DNA of 64,000 bases from JAIRVZ01 sp031553755 (GCA_031553755.1 JAVBKZ010000010.1:1-64000), one strand, 5' to 3'. Shown: positions 42,401 to 49,952, numbered from the stretch's first letter. Made by a program: numbers and translations. Notes: generated from the letters alone by a model not told the origin.

Positions 42401-42671
42401 GTCCGCCAAAAGCCAAAAAGATACCATCAGGTTGTTCTTTTTTGATAACTTCTTCAACGAAGTATGGAGTAATAGGAAGGAAATAAACTTTATCCGCAAC
42501 ACCTTCCGATGTTTGAATGGTCGCGATATTAGGGTTAATCAACACAGTGGCAATGTTTTCTTCTTTTAATGCCTTCAACGCTTGCGAGCCTGAATAATCG
42601 AATTCTCCCGCTTGTCCGATCTTGAGCGCTCCTGACCCCAAGACTAACACTTTCTTAATTTCCTTTTTCAT
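39453..42671 (-). CDS. carB: Carbamoyl-phosphate synthase large subunit
   Basis: 1072 residues from the ATG at 42671 (MKKEIKKVLVLGSGALKIGQ). It makes carbamoyl phosphate for pyrimidines and arginine from bicarbonate, ATP and ammonia delivered by CarA. Two homologous ATP-grasp halves are present (SAYALGGLGSG, then PSYVLSGAAMNV), with paired Rossmann starts (VLGSGALKIGQAGEFD and VLGSGAYRIGSSVEFD). A C-terminal MGS-type allosteric domain (ISSGAAKSKADMLDACHMLA, ATSGTQKFLAENG) follows. carA is not adjacent. The leader carries a likely attenuator. Confidence 0.97.
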   Translation of the reverse strand: MKKEIKKVLVLGSGALKIGQAGEFDYSGSQALKALKEENIATVLINPNIATIQTSEGVADKVYFLPITPYFVEEVIKKEQPDGIFLAFGGQTALNCGTEMCLSGTLKKYGVEVLGTSVEAIMYTEDRDLFTKKLNEIQAKTPVSQAVESMEDAIVAAEKIGFPVMVRSAYALGGLGSGICKDLEEFKVLCESSFAYSKQILVEESLKGWKEIEFEVIRDKNDHCFTVVPMENFDPLGIHTGESIVVAPICSLSKEQITMLEDIAKQVVRHIGIVGECNIQYAFNPYTNDYRIIEINARLSRSSALASKASGYPLAFVAAKLALGYSLDQIGEMGTPNSAYVAPSVDYIIVKIPRWDLTKFTGVSRLIGSSMKSVGEIMSIGKSFEEIIQKGLRMIGQGMHGFVGNKDLEFGDLDEELSNPTDLRIFAIAKALETGYTIERIHELTKIDHWFLGCLKNIVDYSKKLETYNRIEDLPADVIQEAKRLGFSDFQIARFVEDPSANMEKENLRVRTIRKQYNIVPAVKRINTIASEDPELTNYLYMTYGTTGSDIPYYKNEKNVIVLGSGAYRIGSSVEFDWCSVNAVQTARKLGYKAIMINYNPETVSTDYDMCDRLYFDELSLERVLDIIDLEQPKGVIVSVGGQIPNNLAMKLHRQHIPILGTSPISIDRAENRHKFSSMLDQLGIDQPKWKELTSLEEINDFVDHVGFPVLIRPSYVLSGAAMNVCYSKEDMETFLQAAAKVSKEYPVVVSEFLQNAKEIEFDAVAKNGEVVEYAISEHVEFAGVHSGDATLVFPAQKIYFETARRIKKVSKMIAKELNISGPFNIQYLAKNNDVKVIECNLRASRSFPFVSKIVKRNFIETATKIMLDAPYQKPDSSAFDIDHIGVKASQFSFTRLHKADPILGVDMSSTGEVGCIGDDYHEALLSSMIAVGYNIPKKGVLISSGAAKSKADMLDACHMLAEKGMDIYATSGTQKFLAENGVKATTVDWPDEGGDNNIIDIMSNHKIDLVVNIPKNHTRRELTNGYKIRRAAIDHNIPLITNARLAGAFIEAFCTIVENDIQIKSWQEYKI

Positions 42672-42701
42672 ACTTAAAAACATCTTTTATTATTTATTCT
42701 A

Positions 42702-42709
42702 CAAAATTA
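42702..42709 (-). promoter_or_regulatory. Possible second -7 element upstream of carB
   Basis: Minus-strand TAATTTTG fits TAnnTTTG and lies between the leader terminator and the carB start. No -33 box at perfect spacing. It could provide basal carB transcription independent of attenuation. Confidence 0.35.
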
Positions 42710-42722
42710 GGGTTTTTATTGG

Positions 42723-42756
42723 CAAAAAAAATGCGTTGGAAATAAAACCAACGCAT
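42723..42756 (-). terminator. Hairpin terminator in the carB leader
   Basis: On the minus-strand RNA, ATGCGTTGG (42756-42748) pairs perfectly with CCAACGCAT (42739-42731), with an 8-nt loop, followed by seven further T's. It lies about 50 bp before carB, in the same direction, so it can only regulate carB or end a short leader RNA. Confidence 0.75.
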
Positions 42757-42824
42757 CATTTATTTTTTCTAAAAATAATTATACTTTTTATGTCTTCTTT
42801 ATGTTGCTTAAAAAACGGAATCAT
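42756..42824 (-). CDS. Candidate 22-residue leader peptide of carB
   Basis: An ATG at 42824 opens a 22-codon frame (MIPFFKQHKEDIKSIIIFRK, then NK) whose TGA shares its last base with the first base of the terminator stem. The RNA before it contains U runs (six U's at codons 4-5, five near codon 18). A ribosome following RNA polymerase closely would block the hairpin. The arrangement is like E. coli pyrBI, where low UTP slows polymerase. Translation itself is inferred. Confidence 0.5.
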   Translation of the reverse strand: MIPFFKQHKEDIKSIIIFRKNK

Positions 42825-42854
42825 TATTATAACAAGGTGTTATTTAAATCGGGG

Positions 42855-42886
42855 CAAAGGTAGAAATTTATATTATAAATCCCAAA
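42855..42886 (-). promoter_or_regulatory. Promoter of the carB leader
   Basis: Minus-strand TACCTTTG (42862-42855) and TTTG (42886-42883), 20 bp apart. Transcription would start near 42848, giving a leader of about 175 nt before carB. Confidence 0.65.
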
Positions 42887-43273
42887 TAATATATCAAAAT
42901 TATTTTTTTAGATTCTTGTAGCTTGCTTAAATTGCGTCTTTACATTACAAATATTTTTATTCTATAAGAATATGCCGAAATATTAATATTCACGCGATTC
43001 AGCGTAATTGAGTAGGAGAGGGGAAAAATTACAAATTTTATAGCTGTGAGTTTAATCATTTATCACTTAGACTGCGTTATTCAATTTTATGTCGGAAATA
43101 AAATTGGTTGTCCAGTATTGTCTTATTAATATCCCCTTGTTTTATGTTTGTTTCTTTTATAATCAATTGATAAATAGATATTTGCATTAAAGTATGTTAT
43201 AAAACATAAAATAATTCAAGATTATTTACGGTAAAAATTTTTCTTTTCAGAAAACATATTATAATTTTGGCAG
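42887..43273. other. Intergenic region between carB leader and the alginate-locus regulator
   Basis: AT-rich. No ORF, RNA gene or strong repeat recognised. Confidence 0.4.
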
Positions 43274-43299
43274 ACCAAAGTGGTAAACCAATCTTTGGT
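43274..43299 (+). promoter_or_regulatory. Dyad operator candidate for the GntR regulator
   Basis: ACCAAAG (43274-43280) and CTTTGGT (43293-43299) form a dyad that encloses TGGTAAACCA (43281-43290). The TGGTnnACCA core matches the operator type of FadR-subfamily uronate regulators such as UxuR/ExuR. It lies about 50 bp upstream of the -7 element. Confidence 0.6.
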
Positions 43300-43346
43300 A
43301 ATTGTAAATTTTCAAATGATTGGAAAATTGTTTTGATTTAATGTTT

Positions 43347-43354
43347 TAACTTTG
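43347..43354 (+). promoter_or_regulatory. -7 element of the alginate-locus regulator
   Basis: TAACTTTG fits TAnnTTTG, 29 bp before the ATG at 43384. The -33 region is weak, as expected for a regulated promoter. Confidence 0.5.
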
Positions 43355-43383
43355 GAGAAATTAACATATTAAATCAAGCACAA

Positions 43384-44139
43384 ATGGATGAGATGGATTT
43401 TATTACCAGTAAACAAATAGAATTTTCAGAACTGATTGATATCCCGGAAAAACCGGTTGATTCAATTATAAAACAATTGAAGTTGATGTTGAGTTCGGGA
43501 CAACTGGCTCCAGGAGACAGATTGCTTTCTGAAAGGAAATTGGCGGAAAAGTTTGGAGTTAGCCGAACTCATATTCGAGAAGCTATTAAAAAACTGGAAT
43601 TTTATGGAATTTTGAAAACGTTGCCTCAAAGCGGAACTTTTGTGGCGGGTTTGGATATATCGGCTCTTGAAAGTTTGATTTCCGATGCTTTGCATATCGA
43701 AACTTACGATTTTTATTCTTTGGTAGAAACCCGTTTGATTTTGGAAACTAACGCGATAAAATTGTGTAGCCAAAGAAGAACAGAGGAAGACTTAAAGCTA
43801 ATTGAAGAAAGTTTGCTGATTTGTGACAAAAAAATAAAAGAAGGAGGCGCGGCCATTGAGGAAGATTTGAATTTTCATAGACGGATTGCGGAAGCTTCTA
43901 AAAATCAGGTGTTGAAGTCGATGATGTTGATAATTACTCCTGATATTATGACTAATTACAGGAAGTATTGGGTGTGTGACAAAAATAAATCTATTGCCGG
44001 AATGGAGCATCAAATGCTTTTCGAATATATTAAAAGACAAGATGCGGCCGGAGCTGAAATGATGATGACTCAACATTTGAAAGGAGTAATGGATTTTGCA
44101 CGCAAACAAGAACAATCTGATAAATTAAATCTCAGCTAA
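43384..44139 (+). CDS. GntR family (FadR subfamily) transcriptional regulator
   Basis: 251 residues. The winged HTH (LKLMLSSGQLAPGDRLLSER, LAEKFGVSRTHIREAIKKLE, PQSGTFVAG) is followed by an all-helical FCD ligand domain (about 100-235) with the metal-binding pattern of this subfamily (ETRLILETNAI, DLNFHRRIAEAS). Its position at the head of the alginate locus and the uronate-type operator upstream suggest that it senses a uronate intermediate such as DEH or KDG. The lyase gene begins 4 bp after its stop. Confidence 0.9.
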   Translation: MDEMDFITSKQIEFSELIDIPEKPVDSIIKQLKLMLSSGQLAPGDRLLSERKLAEKFGVSRTHIREAIKKLEFYGILKTLPQSGTFVAGLDISALESLISDALHIETYDFYSLVETRLILETNAIKLCSQRRTEEDLKLIEESLLICDKKIKEGGAAIEEDLNFHRRIAEASKNQVLKSMMLIITPDIMTNYRKYWVCDKNKSIAGMEHQMLFEYIKRQDAAGAEMMMTQHLKGVMDFARKQEQSDKLNLS

Positions 44140-44143
44140 AAAG

Positions 44144-46330
44144 ATGATAAAAAATTCTTTTAAACGCAAGGGCACAAAGGCACGAAGAAAAAATAATTCT
44201 TTGCGTCTTTGTGTCTTTGTGTTTATATTATCATTTTTTGCTATATTTTACGTAAAGGCCGGAAACCATCCATGCCTAATGTTGACAAAAAAAGGTGTTG
44301 ATGGAATTCAGCAAAGTTTGGGTAAATCACCTCTGTTTGATGAAACTTTGCTCAAAGTCAGAACGGAAATAGACAATGTAGTTGGTCAACCAATTAATGT
44401 TCCTATTCCTAAAGATGGTGGTGGTGGCTATACGCACGAACAGCACAAAAAAAATTATAATGATATATACAAGGCTGGTATTCTTTACCAATTGTACAAA
44501 GAAGAAAAATATGCGTCTTTCGTCAAAAATATGTTGATGGAATATGCAAAGATGTATCCAACTTTACCTTTGCATCCAGTACAAAAATCTAATTACAGAG
44601 GAAAACTTTTCTGGCAAGGATTAAATGAATGTGTTTGGTTGGTACATACGGCACAAGCTTATGATTGTGTTTATGATTATATTTCCGAAAAAGACAAGAA
44701 GTTTATTGAAACCAATCTTTTTTCGCAAATGGTTAAGTTTATTGCGGAAGATAATAAAGCTACATTCAACAAAATACATAATCACGGAACATGGGCGGTG
44801 GCCGGAGTGGGAATGATTGGTTATGTGATGAACAATCGTGATTGGGTGGAAAAATCGCTTTACGGATTATCGAAAGATGGTAAAGGTGGTTTCATGCGAC
44901 AAATGGATGAATTGTTTTCTCCGGATGGATATTTTGCTGAAGGACCTTACTACCAACGTTATTCTCTTCAACCGTTTATTGTTTTTGCACAAGCTATTCA
45001 GAATAATGAACCAGAACGTAAAATTTTTGAATATCGCGATAATATTCTGGTTAAAGCAGTAAATACTTCTCTGCAAATGGCTTATACCGATGGACAATTT
45101 TTCCACTTGAATGATGCATTAGATAAAACTTGGCACAGCATTGAATTGGTTTATGGCGTGGATATCGTTTATAATATTACCAAAGACTATAGTTTGTTAA
45201 GTATTGCCAAAGAACAGAATCAGGTCATATTAAGTGATGCGGGAATGGCTGTTGCAGAGGCTATAAAAGACGGAAAATCTCAACCTTTCGATTTAAAAAC
45301 TACATTAATCCGTGATGGAGCGGATGGAAAACAAGGAGGACTTGGCATTTTAAGAATGGGAGAAGGTAAAGACCAAACTTGTGTTGTACTAAAAGCTACC
45401 GCACAAGGAATGGGACACGGACATTTTGATAAACTTTCCATTTCATATTACGATAACGGATATGAAATATTGCAGGATTATGGTGCTGCCCGTTTCTTGA
45501 ATATTGAAGCTAAAAACGGCGGACATTATCTGCCCGAAAATGATTCATGGGCGAAACAAACCATTGCTCACAATACATTAGTTGTTGATGAAACATCCGA
45601 CTATCAGGGAAAATTGGAAATCGCGGAAAAATACTCTCCTCAAATTACCGGTTTTATCAACAATAAAGATTTTAAGATAATCGAAGCGACAGACACATCG
45701 GCTTATCCCGGAGTGAGAATGCAACGGACGTTATTTATGGTTTCCATGGGAGAAGAAAAACCACTTGTGATTGATTATTTCGTTGTTAAATCAAAACAGG
45801 AACATCAATACGATTTACCTTATTATTATATAGGACAACTTATTAACACTGATTTCAAATATACAACTTTCTCTACTTTTTTAAAACCTTTGGGAACGAA
45901 AAACGGTTATCAATATTTGTGGGAAGAGGCTTCAGGCAAGAGTAATAAGAATATAGCTTGTGTGACGTTTCTCAACAAGAATCGTTTTTACAGCATTACG
46001 ACATTGACAAATGAGGACACTGAACTTCTTTTTAACAGGATTGGAGCCAATGACCCTAATTTTAATTTGAGAAACGAACCTTCTTTCATGTTACGGAAAA
46101 AAGCAAAAGACAGCATGTTTGTTTCCGTCATAGAACCTCATGGCGAATTCAACCCCCGGGAAGAATACACCATACAGTCTGAATCTGAAATAAAAGACAT
46201 AACAATGTCTTCTGAAATTATCAACGGAATTGAAACTCATTTAATCTCTATTATCCGTAATGATGGAACATCGCTAAAGTTGAATCCTGAACTTAAAAGC
46301 TGTAACTTCATTCAAAAAGCATCCGACTGA
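44144..46330 (+). CDS. PL17 oligoalginate lyase
   Basis: 728 residues. Exo-type lyase releasing unsaturated uronate from alginate oligomers. The alginate-lyase helical domain has KIHNHGTWAVAGVGMIGYVM and SPDGYFAEGPYYQRYSLQPF, and the heparinase II/III-like beta domain has GHGHFDKLSISYYDNGYEIL and WAKQTIAHNTLVVDE. The N-terminus is odd: residues 1-30 (FKRKGTKARRKN, LRLCVFVF) come from an intergenic hairpin element, and with the next residues they make a signal peptide (hydrophobic core FVFILSFFAIFY, likely cleavage at VKA). A GTG at 44219 would give a start just after the element. Confidence 0.92.
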   Translation: MIKNSFKRKGTKARRKNNSLRLCVFVFILSFFAIFYVKAGNHPCLMLTKKGVDGIQQSLGKSPLFDETLLKVRTEIDNVVGQPINVPIPKDGGGGYTHEQHKKNYNDIYKAGILYQLYKEEKYASFVKNMLMEYAKMYPTLPLHPVQKSNYRGKLFWQGLNECVWLVHTAQAYDCVYDYISEKDKKFIETNLFSQMVKFIAEDNKATFNKIHNHGTWAVAGVGMIGYVMNNRDWVEKSLYGLSKDGKGGFMRQMDELFSPDGYFAEGPYYQRYSLQPFIVFAQAIQNNEPERKIFEYRDNILVKAVNTSLQMAYTDGQFFHLNDALDKTWHSIELVYGVDIVYNITKDYSLLSIAKEQNQVILSDAGMAVAEAIKDGKSQPFDLKTTLIRDGADGKQGGLGILRMGEGKDQTCVVLKATAQGMGHGHFDKLSISYYDNGYEILQDYGAARFLNIEAKNGGHYLPENDSWAKQTIAHNTLVVDETSDYQGKLEIAEKYSPQITGFINNKDFKIIEATDTSAYPGVRMQRTLFMVSMGEEKPLVIDYFVVKSKQEHQYDLPYYYIGQLINTDFKYTTFSTFLKPLGTKNGYQYLWEEASGKSNKNIACVTFLNKNRFYSITTLTNEDTELLFNRIGANDPNFNLRNEPSFMLRKKAKDSMFVSVIEPHGEFNPREEYTIQSESEIKDITMSSEIINGIETHLISIIRNDGTSLKLNPELKSCNFIQKASD
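44162..44224 (+). repeat. Word-repeat hairpin inside the start of the PL17 gene
   Basis: A 26-nt left arm (44162-44187: AAACGCAAGG, GCACAAAGG, CACGAAG) pairs with 44199-44224 (CTTTGCGTC, TTTGTGTC, TTTGTGTTT). Most non-Watson-Crick positions are G.U pairs on the plus-strand RNA, so the sense transcript folds best. Confidence 0.75.
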
Positions 46331-46358
46331 TTATCTAAATATAAACACTTAAAATATA

Positions 46359-46709
46359 ATGGAAGAAATTAAAAGTAAACCGTTCTTTTTAGGAACGGAA
46401 GAGCCAGTGTACGCTCCGGCTGAAGGGATTACACGTCAATTTGTGGGTTATGACAATAGCATAATGATGGTAAAAGTCATGTTCGAAAAAGGTGCTATAG
46501 GCACTTCACACGCGCATGTACATGCTCAAACTACTTATGTTGTTTCCGGTAAATTTGAAATGACAATCGGCAATGAAACCAAAATACTTCAAGCTGGTGA
46601 TGGTTTCTATACCGAACCCAACATTATGCATGGCTGTATTTGTTTGGAAGCCGGGATACTCATCGATGTGTTCAGTCCGGTAAGAGAAGATTTTTTAGCA
46701 ACAATCTAA
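46359..46709 (+). CDS. kdgF: KdgF-like cupin, unsaturated uronate ring-opening
   Basis: 116 residues, single cupin domain. The metal ligands are visible in GTSHAHVHAQTTYVVSGKFE (His-x-His and further residues) and NIMHGCICLEAG. KdgF proteins convert the 4,5-unsaturated monomer released by alginate or pectin lyases to the linear keto form leading to DEH. Position directly after the PL17 gene supports this role. Another small-cupin function cannot be excluded. Confidence 0.85.
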   Translation: MEEIKSKPFFLGTEEPVYAPAEGITRQFVGYDNSIMMVKVMFEKGAIGTSHAHVHAQTTYVVSGKFEMTIGNETKILQAGDGFYTEPNIMHGCICLEAGILIDVFSPVREDFLATI

Positions 46710-46790
46710 TATGCCGATTATTTAATATGCCAATGTTCGGTACAAAAAATAATTGGCATATTGGCACATTAAGATTTTAGCACATTAAAA
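46708..46790 (+). repeat. Intergenic hairpin with ATGCC / GGCAT words
   Basis: The left part (TAATATGCCGATT, TTAATATGCCAAT, 46708-46733) is an approximate inverted copy of the right part (AATTGGCATATTGGCACATT, then TTAGCACATTA, 46751-46786). It fills the whole gap between the cupin and MFS genes. Confidence 0.6.
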
Positions 46791-46792
46791 TA

Positions 46793-48088
46793 ATGAAAAT
46801 AAAAGGATTACGCTGGTGGGTTATCTCACTGATTGTATTAGTCACATTGATTAATTACTTAGACAGGAACACTTTGTCGATTATGTGGCAGGGAATTGTT
46901 GCTGATTTGGGTTTGATAGATAAAGAAAATCTGTCGGCAGAAGAATATACTCAACAATCGAAAGAAATGTATTCATATATCTACATGTTCTTTATGGTTG
47001 CCTATGGAATTAGCCAGATGCTTTCCGGAAAATTATATGATAAAATCGGAACAAGAATCGGTTTTGTGATTTCGGTTACAATTTGGGCGATTGCCGATGC
47101 TTGTACCGCGTTTGCCCGCGGATTAGGTTCTCTGTGTTTCTTCCGTTCCATGTTAGGATTAGGAGAAGCGGGACCTTGGCCGGGTTCGGTAAAAAGTAAT
47201 GCAGAATGGTTTCCTGTCAAAGAAAGAGCGTTTGCACAAGGGCTTTTCAATGCCGGAGCATCAGTCGGAGCCATTATTTCTCCAATTCTGATAGCACTTC
47301 TTTATACCAATTTCGGATGGAAAATGACCTTTGTTATCGTTGGTGCAATCGGTTTGTTGTGGTTAATTCCTTGGTTGGTTATCAATAAAAAAGGTCCAAA
47401 ATACCATGAATGGATTACAGAACAGGAACGCGAATATATTGTAAGCGGACAACCCGAAAGTTCCGTTTCGAATGAAAAAGGTTTGTCGTGGGGAGAGTTG
47501 GTAAAAAACAAAAAAAGTTGGGCGGTTATTGCCGGACGCTTTTTCCTCGATCCTGTTTGGTGGATGTTTGTTGCCTGGTTGCCCATGTATTTATTGGATG
47601 TTCATGGTTTTGATATCAAAAGTATAGGTATGTATGCCGGTATACCTTACATAGGTGCAATGATTGGCAGTATTGCAGGCGGATGGTTTTCCGGAAATCT
47701 TATCAAAAAAGGAAAATCAGTGAATTATGCCCGGAAATCGGCTATGGTTATAGGAGGAATTGTTATGCTTCCTTCACTGATTGCCACCGGACTTGCATCC
47801 GATGTAAGAATTGTGATTGCCTTGATGGCGTTGATTCTTTTGGGTTTTCAGTTCGCGATAGGAAATATTCAAACACTTCCATCCGATTTATTCTCAGGAA
47901 AAACAGTAGGTTCATTGGCCGGACTTGGAGGAGCTGCCGCAACTTTAGGAGTTATTCTTTCGATGGTATTCATTCCTTCCTTGACAAAAGGAGGAAACTG
48001 GTTGCCGTTCTTTATACTCGGAGCTGCTTTGGTTCCATTAGCCATCGGTTCCGTATTTTTATTCGGAGGAAAGATTGAGAGACAATAG
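46793..48088 (+). CDS. MFS permease, hexuronate (ExuT) type
   Basis: 431 residues, 12 predicted transmembrane helices. The start (RWWVISLIVLVTLINYLDRN) and GEAGPWPGSVKSNAEWFPVK are typical of the anion:cation symporter branch that carries hexuronates. In this locus it probably carries unsaturated uronate or DEH across the inner membrane. Confidence 0.88.
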   Translation: MKIKGLRWWVISLIVLVTLINYLDRNTLSIMWQGIVADLGLIDKENLSAEEYTQQSKEMYSYIYMFFMVAYGISQMLSGKLYDKIGTRIGFVISVTIWAIADACTAFARGLGSLCFFRSMLGLGEAGPWPGSVKSNAEWFPVKERAFAQGLFNAGASVGAIISPILIALLYTNFGWKMTFVIVGAIGLLWLIPWLVINKKGPKYHEWITEQEREYIVSGQPESSVSNEKGLSWGELVKNKKSWAVIAGRFFLDPVWWMFVAWLPMYLLDVHGFDIKSIGMYAGIPYIGAMIGSIAGGWFSGNLIKKGKSVNYARKSAMVIGGIVMLPSLIATGLASDVRIVIALMALILLGFQFAIGNIQTLPSDLFSGKTVGSLAGLGGAAATLGVILSMVFIPSLTKGGNWLPFFILGAALVPLAIGSVFLFGGKIERQ

Positions 48089-48345
48089 TTAGTTGACAAG
48101 TAAACAAGTTAATAAAGCGAAAATGAAGTCATCTTGATTTTTAACAAAAGATATAAAATGATAGATTTTAAACACTGAGTTGCACGGAGTAATAATTCAC
48201 AGAGTCGATGCTAATATATAGCGAAGAGATACTCCGTGAAATAAACTCCTTCCACTCCGTGTCTAATAAAAAATCGAGACGAATTCAATATTTGTTGATC
48301 AATTAGTGAAACTAACTCGTCAACTTGTTAACTCGTCAACTAAAA
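48086..48345 (+). repeat. Two nested hairpin elements
   Basis: The outer arms lie at about 48090-48113 (AGTTGACAAGTAAACAAGTT) and 48314-48343 (AACTCGTCAACTTGTTAACT). Between them is a second pair, about 48173-48205 (ACACTGAGTTGCACGGAG) and 48231-48264 (ACTCCGTGAAATAAACTCC, then CACTCCGTGTCT). Each pair uses its own word. The gap separates the permease from the toxin-antitoxin operon. Confidence 0.6.
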
Positions 48346-48379
48346 AAGCGTTCTTTGAAATATTGATTTGCATGTTGTG

Positions 48380-48411
48380 TTTGTTCAGCTGAACAAAGAA
48401 TATTAACTTTG
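48380..48411 (+). promoter_or_regulatory. Promoter and palindromic operator of the PIN toxin-antitoxin operon
   Basis: TTTG (48380-48383) and TAACTTTG (48404-48411) are 20 bp apart, a textbook promoter. TTTGTTCAGCTGAACAAA (48380-48397) is a perfect 18-bp palindrome that contains the -33 box, so a bound repressor would block it. Autoregulation by the antitoxin is the obvious inference. Confidence 0.75.
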
Positions 48412-48435
48412 TCGAAAACCAATAGCTTAAATTTT

Positions 48436-48711
48436 ATGGCGACATTGTTAATTGATGTAGATGGTCGAGCTAACGTTGCTAAACTCATGGAAGTATTATA
48501 TATGCTTAAAGGAGTGAAGCGAGTTACACTAAAAGAAAATGAATATACCCAACAATTAAGTCAATCCGTTGGAATGGTTGGAGAAGAAAAGGTTGTATAT
48601 AAAATAAAAAAGAAACCTTCTGATTTTGCAGGAACTTTATCAAAAAAAAAATCTGAGGATTTATTAAATTATATCAATCAATCAAGAAAACAATGGGACA
48701 GAGATTTTTAA
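48436..48711 (+). CDS. Probable antitoxin partner of the PIN toxin
   Basis: 91 residues from the ATG at 48436. Not a recognised VapB family. The N-terminal half (ATLLIDVDGRANVAKLMEVL, MLKGVKRVTLKENE) looks like a beta-alpha fold; the charged C-terminal half would wrap the toxin. It overlaps the PIN gene by 19 bp and follows a palindromic operator. Confidence 0.65.
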   Translation: MATLLIDVDGRANVAKLMEVLYMLKGVKRVTLKENEYTQQLSQSVGMVGEEKVVYKIKKKPSDFAGTLSKKKSEDLLNYINQSRKQWDRDF

Positions 48712-49070
48712 TCGATACAAATATCTTGATAGAATTTCTGTCTAATAGACTTCCTGAAAAAGGTAAACGTTTTATTGCGAAAATTTTGGATGAAGAATTT
48801 CTTATTTCAGTTATTAGAGAAATGGAAGTGTTGGGTTATCCTGCAATAAACAAAGAAACGGAACTATTTATAGAATTGGCTACATCGATTAATCTCAATG
48901 AAGACATTGTTAAAACTACCATTAACATTCGTAAAAATTATAAAGTAAAGTTGCCTGATGCTATTATTGCATCAACAGCTATTTCAAACAATTTAACTTT
49001 AGTGACTCGTAATGTTTCAGATTTTAAATCAATAAAAAAGTTGAAAATATTAAATCCATGGGAGATGTAA
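48693..49070 (+). CDS. PIN-domain (VapC-type) toxin
   Basis: 125 residues. A PIN ribonuclease with the acidic active-site residues in LIDTNILIEFL, VIREMEVLGYP, KLPDAIIAST and TRNVSDFK. It would cleave tRNA or rRNA. Inserted between the permease and SDR genes of the alginate locus and closed by its own terminator. Confidence 0.9.
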   Translation: MGQRFLIDTNILIEFLSNRLPEKGKRFIAKILDEEFLISVIREMEVLGYPAINKETELFIELATSINLNEDIVKTTINIRKNYKVKLPDAIIASTAISNNLTLVTRNVSDFKSIKKLKILNPWEM

Positions 49071-49100
49071 AATTTTAGCTTAATAAATTAAAATACTACA

Positions 49101-49140
49101 GCGTGCAAATCAATAATCAAAAGATTTGCACGCTTTTTTT
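49101..49140 (+). terminator. Rho-independent terminator of the PIN operon
   Basis: GCGTGCAAATC (49101-49111) pairs perfectly with GATTTGCACGC (49123-49133), followed by seven T's. Confidence 0.85.
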
Positions 49141-49199
49141 GTGCGTATAATAAAAATAAAATTCAATAATAACAATTATTAATATTTTAATAAAAAGAC

Positions 49200-49952
49200 A
49201 TGAAATTAAAAGGTAAAACAGCTTATGTAACAGGTGGCGCGAGAGACTTAGGACGCGCTATTTCCATTCGTATGGCAGAAGAAGGCGCCAACGTAGTTAT
49301 CAACTATTTTGACAATAAAGAAGATGCCGAAGAAACAAAAAAAATGATTGAATCGAAGGGTGGAAAATGTATTATCGTTCAAGGTGACATGACGAAAGCT
49401 GTTGAAGTGAAAAATTTCTTCGATGAAGGGATTAAAGCTTTTGGAAATAAAGCTCACGTTTTGGTAAATGTTGTAGGTGGTATTTGCGGACGTAAACAAA
49501 TCACAGAACAAGACGAAGCTTGGTATGATTTATTGATGGATGTAAACATGAAAAGCTGCTGGCTTTGTACCCGCGAAATAGTTCCTTACATGACAGAAGG
49601 CGGTGCAATCATCAATTTTTCTTCACAGGCAGCACGTGATGGAGGTGGTCCGGGCGCTTCACTTTATGCGACATCAAAAGGAGCAGTTATGACATTTACT
49701 CGCTCTATGGCAAAAGAACTTGGACCAAAAGGTATTCGTGTGAATTCATTGGCTCCGGGAACTATTGCGACATCATTCCATGACCGTTTCAATACGCCTG
49801 AAAACCGTGAGCGTATGAAACAAATGTACCCACTTCGTCGTGAAGGAGAAACCAAAGATATCGCTGACTTAGTATCTTATTTAGCATCTGAAGAATCAGC
49901 TTATTTAACAGGAACAAATATTGATATCAATGGAGGAGCTCTTTTCTCTTAA
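49200..49952 (+). CDS. SDR oxidoreductase, probable DEH reductase
   Basis: 250 residues, classical short-chain dehydrogenase: TGGARDLGRAI nucleotide-binding loop, NVVGG, catalytic Ser in INFSSQAA, YATSK for Tyr and Lys, and a C-terminal GTNIDINGGAL. In alginate loci such enzymes reduce 4-deoxy-L-erythro-5-hexoseulose uronate to KDG with NAD(P)H. Substrate assignment rests on the neighbours. Confidence 0.85.
   Translation: MKLKGKTAYVTGGARDLGRAISIRMAEEGANVVINYFDNKEDAEETKKMIESKGGKCIIVQGDMTKAVEVKNFFDEGIKAFGNKAHVLVNVVGGICGRKQITEQDEAWYDLLMDVNMKSCWLCTREIVPYMTEGGAIINFSSQAARDGGGPGASLYATSKGAVMTFTRSMAKELGPKGIRVNSLAPGTIATSFHDRFNTPENRERMKQMYPLRREGETKDIADLVSYLASEESAYLTGTNIDINGGALFS

Noticed and set aside
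39453..42683. Plus-strand ORFs of 70-115 codons within carB
   Set aside because: They are antisense to a highly conserved gene and look like codon-bias shadows.
47683..48078. 131-codon frame inside the MFS gene
   Set aside because: A shifted frame of a clear permease; composition is arginine/serine-rich as expected for a shadow.
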